Assembly (NCBI GenBank): GCA_025210515.1
Contig: JAOARM010000033.1
Span: forward strand, 124,001 to 188,000
DNA from: Vallitalea sp.
GTDB taxonomy: Bacteria > Bacillota > Clostridia > Lachnospirales > Vallitaleaceae
DNA length: 64,000 nt
Direction of reading: 5' to 3'
Notes under the pieces: model-generated
The model's database searches: none
Told to the model about the DNA's origin: nothing
What the model saw: the letters and a program-made list of their open reading frames with translations, nothing else
In this document: positions 1 to 8,634 of the stretch, piece after piece
How the letters are laid out: each line of letters begins with the position of its first letter
Position numbering within the stretch: position 1 is the first letter of the stretch
Program-made: the position numbers and the translations under genes

Positions 1-840
1 CATATCAAGATTACCAGTTCTTTCTCCATTTCCAAATAATGTTCCTTCTACTCTATCAGCTCCTGCCAACATTGCAAGTTCTGTAGCAGCAACTCCTGTT
101 CCTCTATCATTATGAGTGTGTACACTTATTATTACATTTTCTCTGCAGTTAATATTGTTACAGAACCATTCAATCTGATCAGCATATATATTAGGCATAG
201 ACATTTCAACTGTTGCAGGTAAGTTAATAATTATTTTATTATCAATTGTTGGCTTCCATACGTCTATAACTGCTTCACATATTTCTAATGCAAAATCAAG
301 TTCAGTACCAGTAAAGCTCTCTGGTGAATATTCTAATGTAATATTTTCAACATTACTTTTCTCTGCTAGTTCTTTTATCTTCTTAACACCTTTAATTGCA
401 ATATCAATTATTTCTTGTTTGTTTTTCTTAAACACTACTTTTCTCTGCAAAGTAGAAGTTGAATTATATACGTGTACTATAGCATTTTTGCAACCATCAA
501 TAGCTTTAAAAGTTTTTTCTATTAATTCATCTCTTGCTTGTGTTAATACCTGTATACTCATATCATCATCTAGCATATTTTCTTCAATAAGTTTTCTAGT
601 AAAATTAAAATCTGCTCCTGATGCAGAAGGAAATCCAACTTCAATTTCCTTGAATCCCATATCTTTTAATAAATTAAACATTTTAGTTTTTTTCTGTACG
701 TTCATAGGTATTGGCAATGCTTGATTTCCATCTCTCAAATCTACACTACACCAAATGGGAGCCTTCTCTATTGTTCTTGAAGGCCATTGTCTGTCATCTA
801 ATTGTATTGGTTGAAAAGCTTTATAGTTTTTATAATTCAT
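1..840 (-). CDS. leuA: 2-isopropylmalate synthase, class II type (partial, C-terminus off the left edge)
   Basis: Condenses acetyl-CoA with 2-ketoisovalerate in the first committed step of leucine synthesis. The 280 visible residues begin [20 protein letters not shown] and contain the DLRDGNQ metal/substrate motif at residues 34-40 and a [10 protein letters not shown] metal-binding segment near residue 240. The N-terminal extension before DLRDGNQ is the kind found in the longer actinobacterial-type LeuA rather than the short proteobacterial form. The start at 840 follows a GGAGG-like site. The gene sits directly downstream of a leucine T-box leader, so it is expected to respond to uncharged tRNA-Leu. 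The C-terminal regulatory domain lies outside the window. Confidence 0.93.
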   Translation of the reverse strand, partial: MNYKNYKAFQPIQLDDRQWPSRTIEKAPIWCSVDLRDGNQALPIPMNVQKKTKMFNLLKDMGFKEIEVGFPSASGADFNFTRKLIEENMLDDDMSIQVLTQARDELIEKTFKAIDGCKNAIVHVYNSTSTLQRKVVFKKNKQEIIDIAIKGVKKIKELAEKSNVENITLEYSPESFTGTELDFALEICEAVIDVWKPTIDNKIIINLPATVEMSMPNIYADQIEWFCNNINCRENVIISVHTHNDRGTGVAATELAMLAGADRVEGTLFGNGERTGNLDM

Positions 841-919
841 TATAAATCCTCCTTTTTAATTTAATCAAATAATAATATGTTACATCATTAATTTTTTAAA
901 GAGATAAAGTGAAATCAAA

Positions 920-963
920 ATAAAAACGGACCTTAATCTCTTATTATCAAGAGACGAAAGTCC
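920..963 (-). terminator. Second (downstream) terminator of the leuA T-box leader
   Basis: On the minus strand GGACTTTCGTCTCTT pairs with AAGAGATTAAGGTCC, followed by GTTTTTATTTT. It overlaps the canonical T-box sequence, as expected for mutually exclusive antiterminator and terminator folds. Confidence 0.9.
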
Positions 964-1073
964 GCGGTACCACTCTAATTTATTTCTATAGAAATACTCT
1001 TAATGGATATTAGTAATACTATTGTTATAATTTTTTCATTATAACTTATATTACAATATATTTCTTATAAGAT

Positions 1074-1104
1074 AAAAAAACCTTTCGTCAAAAGAGACGA
1101 AAGG
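1074..1104 (-). terminator. First (upstream) terminator of the leuA T-box leader
   Basis: On the minus strand CCTTTCGTCTC pairs with a downstream GACGAAAGG, followed by seven T residues (1074-1080). It lies immediately after the degenerate T-box-like sequence, so it looks like a complete decision module. Confidence 0.85.
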
Positions 1105-1392
1105 TATATTCAACGTAAACCACTCTTTACAAGAAAAATTGTAATTATAGATACAGGTGTTATTACCGATATCCTACCAATATAACGGTTGGTTTCCGTC
1201 TACTCCTACTATATATTTCAGAGAGCAACTCCAAGGCGAGTTCAATATTTTTCTAATACTATTTTCCACCAACCAATAGCTCTCTATAATTATCCAAATA
1301 TTTACTATTCCTTTTCTTCGTCTTTAACACTTTAATTTTTTAATATAATATCACTTTATTTTCAATTTGTCAATTATTTTAATAATAATTAA

Positions 1393-2868
1393 TTAATTTG
1401 CTAATTCTTTTTGAAGTTTATCTATTCCAAATTCAATTCTTCTGATACATTCTTCTTTCCCTAGAATATCAGCTAAATCAAATGCACCACCTGGAGTCAT
1501 AGCTTTTCCTGATAAAACAGTTCTTAATGGCCATAACATTTGACCATTTTTTATACCTAATTCTTTTACAAATGCCATTACAACTTCATGTAGATTATCT
1601 TTATCCCATTGTTGTTCTTCTTTTAATACAGGTAGAATTTTAATAAGATTTTCTAGTGAGTTTTCTGGATTTGTTTTCATTCTCTTATGATTATATAATT
1701 CTGAACTATATTCTGGTAATTCTTCAAAGAAATCAAGATGACTTTCTATATCAGTAAGTACTTCTACTCTTGATTTAATTAACGGGCTAACTTTAGTTAA
1801 ATCAACATTATCTTTAGTGATTACTTTTTTCATATAAGGTAATGCAATTTTATGGAACTCATCATCAGTCATATTTTTAATATACTCACTATTCATCCAT
1901 TTAAACTTAGTCATATCAAATACAGCTGGAGATTTATTAATATTTTTGTAGTCAAATTCTTTAATTAATTCTTCTAAAGTAAATATTTCTTCATTTGATC
2001 TTGGACTCCAACCAAGTAAAGATACAAAGTTCACGATAGTATCTGCAAGAAAACCTTGTTCTACTAAATCTTCATATGAAGAATGTCCACTTCTCTTACT
2101 AAGCTTTTGATGTTCTTCATTAGTTATCAAAGGACAGTGAACGTATACTGGAACTTCCCAACCAAACGCTTCGTATAATCTATTATATTTTGGTGATGAA
2201 GATAAATACTCATTACCTCTTACAACATGTGTAATACCCATTAGATGGTCGTCTACTACATTAGCAAAATTATAAGTAGGATATCCATCAGATTTAATTA
2301 AAATCATATCATCAAGCTCAGAATTATCTACTGAAATAGTACCATAGATTTCATCATCAAAAGATGTTGTACCAGTTGTTGGATTATTTTGTCTAATTAT
2401 ATATGGAACACTATTACTTAGTTTTTCTTCAATCTCTTCTTTTGATAAACTCATACAGTGTTTATCATATCTATATGTTTCTTTATTTTCTTCTGCTTTG
2501 TTTCGTAACTCTTCTAATCTATCTTTTTCACAGAAGCAATAATAAGCTTCTCCTTTGTCTACAAGTTTCTTGGCATATTCTAGGTATATACCAGAAGCTT
2601 GTCTCTCACTTTGAATATAAGGACCTACTCCTCCGTCTTTGTCAGGGCCTTCATCGTGAATTAGTCCTGTATTAGATAATGTATTATATATAATGTCTAT
2701 TGCACCTTCAACATATCTCTCTCTATCCGTGTCTTCAATTCTTAGTAAAAAATCTCCATCTTCATGTTTAGCAATTAAATATGCATATAAAGCTGTTCTA
2801 AGATTACCTACATGCATTCTACCAGTTGGACTTGGTGCAAATCTTGTTCTAATTTTACCTGTACTCAT
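1393..2868 (-). CDS. gltX: Glutamyl-tRNA synthetase
   Basis: Charges tRNA-Glu with glutamate. The 491-residue length is normal for bacterial GluRS. The class I signature HVGN (HIGH equivalent) is at residues 19-22 after FAPSPTGRM, and the KMSKR-equivalent KLSKR is near residue 255. A Cys/His cluster (YCFCEKD near residue 110) resembles the zinc-site region of many GluRS. The start is supported by a GGAGG six to seven bases upstream. It is transcribed alone toward the leuA leader; no T-box is visible in front of it. Confidence 0.97.
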   Translation of the reverse strand: MSTGKIRTRFAPSPTGRMHVGNLRTALYAYLIAKHEDGDFLLRIEDTDRERYVEGAIDIIYNTLSNTGLIHDEGPDKDGGVGPYIQSERQASGIYLEYAKKLVDKGEAYYCFCEKDRLEELRNKAEENKETYRYDKHCMSLSKEEIEEKLSNSVPYIIRQNNPTTGTTSFDDEIYGTISVDNSELDDMILIKSDGYPTYNFANVVDDHLMGITHVVRGNEYLSSSPKYNRLYEAFGWEVPVYVHCPLITNEEHQKLSKRSGHSSYEDLVEQGFLADTIVNFVSLLGWSPRSNEEIFTLEELIKEFDYKNINKSPAVFDMTKFKWMNSEYIKNMTDDEFHKIALPYMKKVITKDNVDLTKVSPLIKSRVEVLTDIESHLDFFEELPEYSSELYNHKRMKTNPENSLENLIKILPVLKEEQQWDKDNLHEVVMAFVKELGIKNGQMLWPLRTVLSGKAMTPGGAFDLADILGKEECIRRIEFGIDKLQKELAN

Positions 2869-2899
2869 GTTACTGCCTCCATTTATTTTAAGTTAATCA

Positions 2900-2934
2900 T
2901 TCCTACAACCACTATGTGGAGTCTTTTATAGGAA
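2900..2934 (-). other. Compact imperfect hairpin upstream of gltX
   Basis: On the minus strand TTCCTATAA pairs with TTGTAGGAA (one G-U) and an inner CCAC-ATA-GTGG helix closes the loop. There is no T-run, so it is not a convincing intrinsic terminator. It lies between the EAL gene and gltX and may be a weak attenuator or processing site. Confidence 0.35.
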
Positions 2935-2982
2935 AAATCTTTTCAATCATTATCATAATATTATATTATGTTCATATATAAG

Positions 2983-4176
2983 TCAACAAACTTCTTTAAT
3001 AAATTTATTTCTATTAATATTTAGACACAATATATATTTTTCGCCTTTTGAATCAATTATGTACTTGGATACACCTAAGCAAACATTATTAGTTAATAGA
3101 GATATAAAAGGTTTAGTAACCCATATATCTAATATAGTATCATTTAGTCTAATATAGATTTCTCTATTAGAAAAATCCATGTTTTTCTTAGAAATATTAA
3201 ATATTGAAGAATTTCTAGTGGAAAAATTATCATTGTTAATATATGCGTCGCTAATCTGTATTCCTTCTAAATTCAATAACCAACAATTTTCTATATAAGA
3301 ATATTTATCAAATATATTCCTAAATATATTTTCTTCATCTACTAATACTATACCTTCTAATTCTAACTTAATATTATCCATGAAATTAATAAGTTTTGTT
3401 ATTGTATTTCTAGAACTATCCTCTTGTTTCTTGTGAAAATATTTTTTCAAATTATCATTTTCTTTAAACTTACAAACAATATCATTCATTTTTTTTGAAG
3501 ATAATTTCTTCGGTTTTGAAATTAGATATCCTTGTATGAACTGAGCTCCTATATTAACTGATTGAATAAAATCATCATTATTTTCAATTCCTTTTGCAAC
3601 TACAACTATTCCCATTTCATGAGCTATTTTAGATATATATTTAGGTAATAATTGTCTATATTGCTTACTTTCTAACTTCTTTAATAATAAATTATTTATT
3701 TTTATTATATCTGGATTAATTAATATAATATTATCTAGATTAGAGTAGTCTTTCCCTATATCATCAATGCTTATATAGAAACCTAATGAACGATACTTTT
3801 CAATAAAAGTTTCTATTTCACCGATTATATTCACATGGAAGTTATTAATATCAATAACAATATTCTTATAAGGTAAATTATAATAATTAGCACAATCTAT
3901 TAAGTAATCTGTCTCATTTAAGTAAGATATAAAACTATGTTCAACATTAATAAATAAAAGAGTATTGTTATCTTCATTATAAATATGTGTAAATTCCTCT
4001 AGTGCTTTTTTCATACATATTTTATCAAGTTCGATTGAAAGGTTATGTTTCTTAGCTTGCTCAAATAATATATTGGGATTAATATAATTATTTGTATCAA
4101 AATCAATACCTCTAACTAATGCTTCTACACCAACTGCAAAATCTTCTTGTGGTGATAATATCATTTGAAATAACAT
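2983..4176 (-). CDS. YkuI-like EAL-domain protein, probably not an active phosphodiesterase
   Basis: The N-terminal two thirds (to about residue 230) form an EAL domain: EALVRG at 18-23, IDDIGKDYSNL near 136-146 and QGYLISKP near 215. The C-terminal 160 residues resemble the PAS-like C-terminal domain of Bacillus YkuI, which has the same architecture and length (about 400 residues). Several catalytic positions differ from active EAL enzymes: the usual AEGVE is AKGIE (Lys195) and the ELTE region reads DINN. By family knowledge, a c-di-GMP-binding receptor is more likely than a hydrolase. The first ATG (4176) has no ribosome binding site. A perfect GGAGGTG (4235-4241) lies seven bases before an in-frame ATA at 4227, and the extra 17 residues align with the YkuI N-terminus, so translation may begin there. 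Confidence 0.8.
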   Translation of the reverse strand: MLFQMILSPQEDFAVGVEALVRGIDFDTNNYINPNILFEQAKKHNLSIELDKICMKKALEEFTHIYNEDNNTLLFINVEHSFISYLNETDYLIDCANYYNLPYKNIVIDINNFHVNIIGEIETFIEKYRSLGFYISIDDIGKDYSNLDNIILINPDIIKINNLLLKKLESKQYRQLLPKYISKIAHEMGIVVVAKGIENNDDFIQSVNIGAQFIQGYLISKPKKLSSKKMNDIVCKFKENDNLKKYFHKKQEDSSRNTITKLINFMDNIKLELEGIVLVDEENIFRNIFDKYSYIENCWLLNLEGIQISDAYINNDNFSTRNSSIFNISKKNMDFSNREIYIRLNDTILDIWVTKPFISLLTNNVCLGVSKYIIDSKGEKYILCLNINRNKFIKEVC

Positions 4177-4372
4177 ATCAATACTTTCTTTTTCTATAAT
4201 ATCTATTATATTTATTGTGTTATTTATATAAATTCACCTCCACTAAAAATTAATTAATTATACTATAATCCATATTTTCTTCAATTATATCAAGTAACAT
4301 TACTATTGTAAATATGTGTACTCACATAAATCTAATATATATATCTACACTTAGCTTATTTTATTAAATATA

Positions 4373-5266
4373 CTATTTTATTTCTTGTAAAACAAACTCT
4401 ATATTTGATGCTGTCTCCTCATTTAATAACGGCTCAAACAAATCACCTATAGCATTAATTCTATCTATAGCGTTAATTATAGTATAATCTTTTGGTTTAA
4501 TTCCTTTCTCTACTTCTTCCCACTTTAGAGGCATTGAAATAGTTGCATTTTCTGTTGCTCTTGGTGAATATGGAGTAATTATACTTTTTCCTTCCCACAT
4601 TTGAAGATAATCAAAATATAGTTTTTTCCCTCTTTTTTCTTTCAATCTTTCTATTGTTATTAGATTACTATATTTACTAGCAAAATACTCAGCGAAAAAT
4701 TTACTTATTTTTCTTGCAGTATCATAATCATATCTATTGCCTAATGGTATATATATCTGAAGTCCTGTGGCACCTGACGTTTTTACATAACTAGTTATAT
4801 TTAATTTTTTTAGAGTTTCATTTATTTTTAATGCCACTTCAATTACTTGTTCAAAAACTTGTCCCTCTGATGGGTCAAGGTCGAATACTAAATTAGTAGG
4901 TGAATTAGGCTTATTAATAGTGTTAAACGTAGTATGAAATTCAAGTGAAGCAAGATTACCTAACCATATTAAAGTTGATTTATTATTAAGATTAATATAT
5001 TTACTTCCATCTTTCCATTGGCAAGTATCTACAAAATCAGGAGCATAACTTGGAACTTTCTTTTGATAAAAAAATTTTTTATTATAACCGTCTGGATATC
5101 TTATAGTAGTTAAATATCTATTCTTAGCATATTTTAAAATATAAGGAGATAACAAAACAAGATATTTAATATATTCTTCTTTAGTAATTGAAAGATTATC
5201 CCATAGTAATTTGCTAGGATTAGATAATTTTATTTTATTATTATCTATCAAAATGATTTTATCCAT
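4373..5266 (-). CDS. LigD-type NHEJ polymerase/primase domain protein
   Basis: Stand-alone version of the polymerase domain of LigD, an archaeo-eukaryotic primase fold that fills gaps and adds nucleotides at double-strand breaks. Seen: the catalytic DLD motif at residues 129-131 (VFDLDPSEG), SGATGLQIYIPL near 163-174 and FDYLQ near 210. Length is 297 residues from the chosen start at 5266, which overlaps the ligase stop codon and has an AAAGGA upstream. An earlier in-frame start at 5320 would lie deep inside the ligase gene. It is the last gene of the ku-ligase-polymerase operon. Confidence 0.9.
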   Translation of the reverse strand: MDKIILIDNNKIKLSNPSKLLWDNLSITKEEYIKYLVLLSPYILKYAKNRYLTTIRYPDGYNKKFFYQKKVPSYAPDFVDTCQWKDGSKYINLNNKSTLIWLGNLASLEFHTTFNTINKPNSPTNLVFDLDPSEGQVFEQVIEVALKINETLKKLNITSYVKTSGATGLQIYIPLGNRYDYDTARKISKFFAEYFASKYSNLITIERLKEKRGKKLYFDYLQMWEGKSIITPYSPRATENATISMPLKWEEVEKGIKPKDYTIINAIDRINAIGDLFEPLLNEETASNIEFVLQEIK

Positions 5267-6203
5267 GATAAGTATATTCCTTTCCATTAGCTTTAGTTGG
5301 TTTTTCTTTACTAAAACCAATTATATGAGGCTGACGTAAAGTATTATTATTTGTCCATTCTAAAAAACTAACCCAACATGTAATTACTGGTTTTAGAAAA
5401 ACAATATCTTTTTCTTTTATAACATCAATAAATGGACTTTCATAAGATCTAATTACATTAATATTTTCCATAAGTAAATACATATCTTTTTGTGTAAGAG
5501 AACCATTTGCGTTACCAATATATATAATTGAATCACCACTATATATCCCAAGTAATAACGATTTAACTGTTTTATTATTGAACTTAATACCACAAACTAA
5601 TGCAAGCATTTTTTTGAATATTTTTGTCTTAAACCAATCATTGTGTTTTTTACCTTCTATATATTTACTATATCTATTTTTTGATACTATTCCTTCATAG
5701 TTTTTTTGTTTCATTAGTTCCAGTAATTGTTCACCATTATCAAAAGAATCAGTAATAGTGATATTTCTACTTTTCTTCACTGTTTTATTTAATATACTTA
5801 TTCTTTCTTCTAATGGATAATCTCTAAGGTCTTTTCCATCAATATATAATATATCAAACAAAATGTATTTAACTGGGTATTTTATAGCATAATAACTAAT
5901 TTTGGATTTAGTTCTAACTCTTTCTCTATATAAACTTAAATTGAATGATGGACGCATTTCATCATTCAGAATTATTAACTCTCCATCCAGTATTGCACTT
6001 CTAGTCTGCATTAAAGTATTTAATTCTTTTAATTCTGGATAAAACTCAGTTCTCTCATGACCTTTTTTGGTATATAACCTAATTATATCATTATCAATGT
6101 AAGTTAATCCCCTTATTCCATCCCATTTGATTTGATGTATATATTCTTCTTCATTAACTACTTTTGATGATAATATAGGCTCCATTGGCTTAATCATTTT
6201 CAT
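5259..6203 (-). CDS. ATP-dependent DNA ligase, LigD ligase-domain type
   Basis: Seals nicks and breaks in non-homologous end joining, using an enzyme-AMP intermediate. The adenylated lysine is K26 in motif I (KWDGIR). Motif IV is visible as EGIVSK and motif V as DWFKTK, followed by an OB-fold (about residues 200-305). At 314 residues it consists only of nucleotidyltransferase and OB domains, with no polymerase or phosphoesterase domain. It lies between ku (12-base gap) and the polymerase gene (overlap), so the three are co-transcribed. Confidence 0.93.
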   Translation of the reverse strand: MKMIKPMEPILSSKVVNEEEYIHQIKWDGIRGLTYIDNDIIRLYTKKGHERTEFYPELKELNTLMQTRSAILDGELIILNDEMRPSFNLSLYRERVRTKSKISYYAIKYPVKYILFDILYIDGKDLRDYPLEERISILNKTVKKSRNITITDSFDNGEQLLELMKQKNYEGIVSKNRYSKYIEGKKHNDWFKTKIFKKMLALVCGIKFNNKTVKSLLLGIYSGDSIIYIGNANGSLTQKDMYLLMENINVIRSYESPFIDVIKEKDIVFLKPVITCWVSFLEWTNNNTLRQPHIIGFSKEKPTKANGKEYTYHG

Positions 6204-6215
6204 ACAATCTATTTC

Positions 6216-7049
6216 CTATCCTATTTGTTTCTTGGTAGTTGTTTTTTTCTTAGCTCTTGTAGATGGTTTTGCTTTGGCTGTTTTTGTTTCTTGTAAACTT
6301 GCTTGTAAAGCTTCCATCAAATCAATAATATTTTTTTCTGGTGTTTCTGGTGCTACTTTAACTTCTTTTCCTGCTATTTTCTGATTAATAAGCTCTGTCA
6401 TTGCTTCACGATAATTGTCTTTGTATTTGCTAGGATCAAAATCTGCAGTTAGATTGCCAATTAATTGATTAGCTATTGTTAATTCCTTTTCATTAACTTC
6501 CTCATCTTCTGGCAATCCTGGAACTTGACTAATTGGACGAACTTCATCAGGATAAAATATTGTTTCCATTACTAATGTGTTTTCATACACTCTAAGAGCA
6601 GCTAATGATTGCTTGTTTCTTATTGTAATACGAGCAATAGCAATTTTTCCTGTATCATTCATAGCTTTTCTAAGTAACTTATATGCTTTACCTATTGTAT
6701 CTTGCGGTGCTAGATAATAAGTTTTGTCAAAATAAATTGGGTCTATATCTGATAGATTGACAAAATCAACGATTTCAATTGATTTACCATCAATTTCATT
6801 TTTGACGGAATTAATGTCTTCATTAGTTATAATTACGAAATGTCCTGGCTCATATTCAAATCCTTTCACAATTTCATCTTCACTAATTTCTTTATTACAC
6901 GTTGGACATGTTTTTTTGTACTTAATAGGGGTGTTGCATTCTTTGTGTAGATTTCTAAATCTTACGTCTTTATTTTCTGTTGCTGCAAACATTTTAATAG
7001 GTATATTTACTAGCCCAAAACTAATAGATCCTTTCCACATTGTATGCAT
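6216..7049 (-). CDS. ku: Ku-family DNA end-binding protein
   Basis: Homodimeric ring protein that binds double-strand ends and recruits the ligase and polymerase encoded next to it. The start MWKGSISFGLVNIPIKMF is the signature of bacterial Ku. A Cys cluster (C38, then CPTC near 48-51) matches the small conserved metal-like knuckle of the family. The basic C-terminal tail (residues 255-277, rich in Lys, Arg and Thr) is the usual DNA-binding extension. Length 277 is normal. First gene of the NHEJ operon; preceded by an AGAGGT site. Confidence 0.96.
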   Translation of the reverse strand: MHTMWKGSISFGLVNIPIKMFAATENKDVRFRNLHKECNTPIKYKKTCPTCNKEISEDEIVKGFEYEPGHFVIITNEDINSVKNEIDGKSIEIVDFVNLSDIDPIYFDKTYYLAPQDTIGKAYKLLRKAMNDTGKIAIARITIRNKQSLAALRVYENTLVMETIFYPDEVRPISQVPGLPEDEEVNEKELTIANQLIGNLTADFDPSKYKDNYREAMTELINQKIAGKEVKVAPETPEKNIIDLMEALQASLQETKTAKAKPSTRAKKKTTTKKQIG

Positions 7050-7164
7050 TTAATTTACCTCTTTTCTAATTTTCTTCATAATCTCTTTCTTAATTTTGCA
7101 GAAAAATTTTATTGTAATACTTTACTAAAATAAATAAATTAAAACTTCCACTAGCCTAGCGTAG

Positions 7165-7262
7165 AATGATATAGGGTAATATGGAGCACGAACCATGACG
7201 GCGAGGTCAGCTTTTTTAATCAGGACGATTAATTAGCTGACGAAATATTACCCTATATCATT
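7165..7262. other. Long GC-enriched hairpin element of unknown identity
   Basis: A perfect 18-bp inverted repeat, AATGATATAGGGTAATAT (7165-7182) and its complement (7245-7262), encloses 62 bases. Inside is a second hairpin: GTCAGCT (7206-7212) with AGCTGAC (7235-7241), and TTAATC with GATTAA around an AGGAC loop. The 5' side of the loop (7183-7211) is much richer in G+C than its surroundings. AGAATGAT (7163-7170) can alternatively pair with ATCATTCT (7273-7280), which would compete with the main stem. The rest of the 7050-7490 gap is AT-rich with nothing else seen. Candidate structured RNA or small mobile-element remnant. Confidence 0.6.
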
Positions 7263-7490
7263 TGGAGCGGAAATCATTCTCATTAATACTTAGATTTTTT
7301 ATTAAATAAATATTCTCCTATATATTATTTGTAAAACATTATAATTCATTCATCCTTTTATAATGCTAATTGTTATATAGCAATGTGAATCCATAAAAAT
7401 AATTTAATTTTCTCTTATAAATAGTAATAAAATTATATTCATAAATAATAGTATATTAGTGTATATATTTATAATATTAAGGAGAGTTCT

Positions 7491-7658
7491 ATGATTTATA
7501 ATGAAATCTATGTATATGATGAAAAATCAAATATTCTTATGTTAACAAATGTAAAACAGTTAGATTACTATCTTAAAATAGGATTCAAAAGAATATCTGA
7601 GGAAGAAGCAAAACACCTTCCTAACTATGAGAAGATTAAAGAAATCTTAGACTCTTAA
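7491..7658 (+). CDS. Small conserved-looking hypothetical protein (55 aa)
   Basis: Short acidic/amphipathic protein, beginning MIYNEIYVYDEKSN and ending IKEILDS. It has a good AAGGAGAG site seven bases before the ATG. It has no membrane segment, cysteines or signal peptide. The first half looks like a beta hairpin and the second like two helices. It is followed after about 90 bases by the LUD-domain gene on the same strand and may share a promoter with it. Function not recognised. Confidence 0.6.
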   Translation: MIYNEIYVYDEKSNILMLTNVKQLDYYLKIGFKRISEEEAKHLPNYEKIKEILDS

Positions 7659-7750
7659 TATATTCTAATAATAGTGACTTGGTAATATAATAATGCTATA
7701 ATATTAATGGAAATCTGTTAATTATTATTATATAAAGAGGAGTTGTTTAG

Positions 7751-8386
7751 ATGACACCAAGAAAAAAATATTATGAAAATACAAGTAAAACTTTAATTAA
7801 AGAGTTTAGTAAACGAAGAATAGAAGCATATTACTGCGAAACAAAAGAATTAGCTAAAAATAAAGCTTTATCGTTAATGCAAGAAGGTTCCGTAGTTTCT
7901 TGGGGCGGTTCTATGACTTTACACGAAATTGATCTTTTTACTAGTCTTAAAGATAGGGATTATACATTATTAGATAGAAGTCTTGCGAAAGATGTAAGCC
8001 AAGTAGATAAAATATATCATGAAGCATTAAGTGCGGATTATTATTTAACAAGCTCAAACGCTATTACTCTTGATGGTAAATTAGTAAATATTGATGGAAA
8101 TGGAAATAGAATTGCAGCACTTATATATGGTCCACGAGAAGTTATTGTTATAGCTGGTATGAATAAAGTCGTTTTAGACGAAGATGAAGCTCTAAAACGT
8201 ATTAGAAATGAAGCTTCACCTATTAATACTGTTAGACTAGATAAAAATACACCATGTTCACATACTGGTAAATGTGCTGATTGCCTTAGTGATGACTGTA
8301 TATGTTGTCAAACGCTGATTACTAGAATGTCAAGAGTTCCTAATAGAATTAAAGTTATTTTAGTTGGAGAAGAACTCGGTTATTAA
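7751..8386 (+). CDS. LUD-domain (LutC/YkgG-like) protein
   Basis: Single LUD domain of 211 residues. The family includes LutC subunits of lactate oxidation complexes, but single-domain clostridial members are of unknown function. Conserved features are the GGSMTLHEI segment (near 52-60), SADYYLTSSNAIT (near 97), NGNRIAALIYGP and a C-terminal cysteine cluster (CSHTGKCADC followed by CICC) that could bind a metal or Fe-S centre. No LutA or LutB partner is nearby, so lactate utilisation is not supported. A paralogue with the same layout is at 52738-53376. The start has GAGGAG upstream. Confidence 0.85.
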   Translation: MTPRKKYYENTSKTLIKEFSKRRIEAYYCETKELAKNKALSLMQEGSVVSWGGSMTLHEIDLFTSLKDRDYTLLDRSLAKDVSQVDKIYHEALSADYYLTSSNAITLDGKLVNIDGNGNRIAALIYGPREVIVIAGMNKVVLDEDEALKRIRNEASPINTVRLDKNTPCSHTGKCADCLSDDCICCQTLITRMSRVPNRIKVILVGEELGY

Positions 8387-8410
8387 ATTTTTTATAATAT
8401 ATTATTAATA

Positions 8411-8455
8411 AAAGCTTACTTGAAATATGTAAAATATCAAGTAGGCTTTATTTTA
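8411..8455 (+). terminator. Intrinsic terminator after the LUD gene
   Basis: AAAGCTTACTTGA pairs with TCAAGTAGGCTTT and is followed by ATTTTAT. Confidence 0.85.
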
Positions 8456-8634
8456 TCTAAGCTAAGTAATTGCATCAATTTTTAATAAATCATAAAAATA
8501 TAATTGGATTATTATATAGTTAAAAGGAATAATTTGTTAATTTCCTTATTGACATTAGTATGTTTATTATGATACGATTCCCATTAGAATTTAGTACATA
8601 TAATTCTAATATATATAAAAAGGTGGTTTATATT

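Larger units (their letters stand above)
905..1330 (-). promoter_or_regulatory. T-box leader of leuA with leucine specifier and two terminator modules
   Basis: The antisense of 962-978 carries the classic T-box sequence AGAGTGGTACCGCGG. Further 5' lies a Stem I region with the specifier context GAA-CTC-GCC; the CTC (Leu) specifier is at 1238-1240. Between them is a second, degenerate T-box-like sequence GAGTGGTTTACGTTG (1111-1125) with its own terminator. So one sensing domain is followed by two antiterminator/terminator modules. Stem boundaries are approximate. This 550-base gap holds no gene. Confidence 0.9.

Noticed and set aside
419..724. 101-codon open frame on the plus strand
   Set aside because: It is antisense to leuA with no supporting start signal.
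7163..7280. Hammerhead ribozyme reading of the hairpin element (it contains CTGACGA and a GTC)
   Set aside because: The required GAAA does not follow the stem in any permutation, and the GTC pairs within the inner hairpin, so the three-stem core cannot form.
7751..8386. Lactate utilisation (lutC) role for the LUD protein
   Set aside because: No lutA, lutB or lactate permease gene is near either copy; single LUD proteins should not be named lutC on domain alone.
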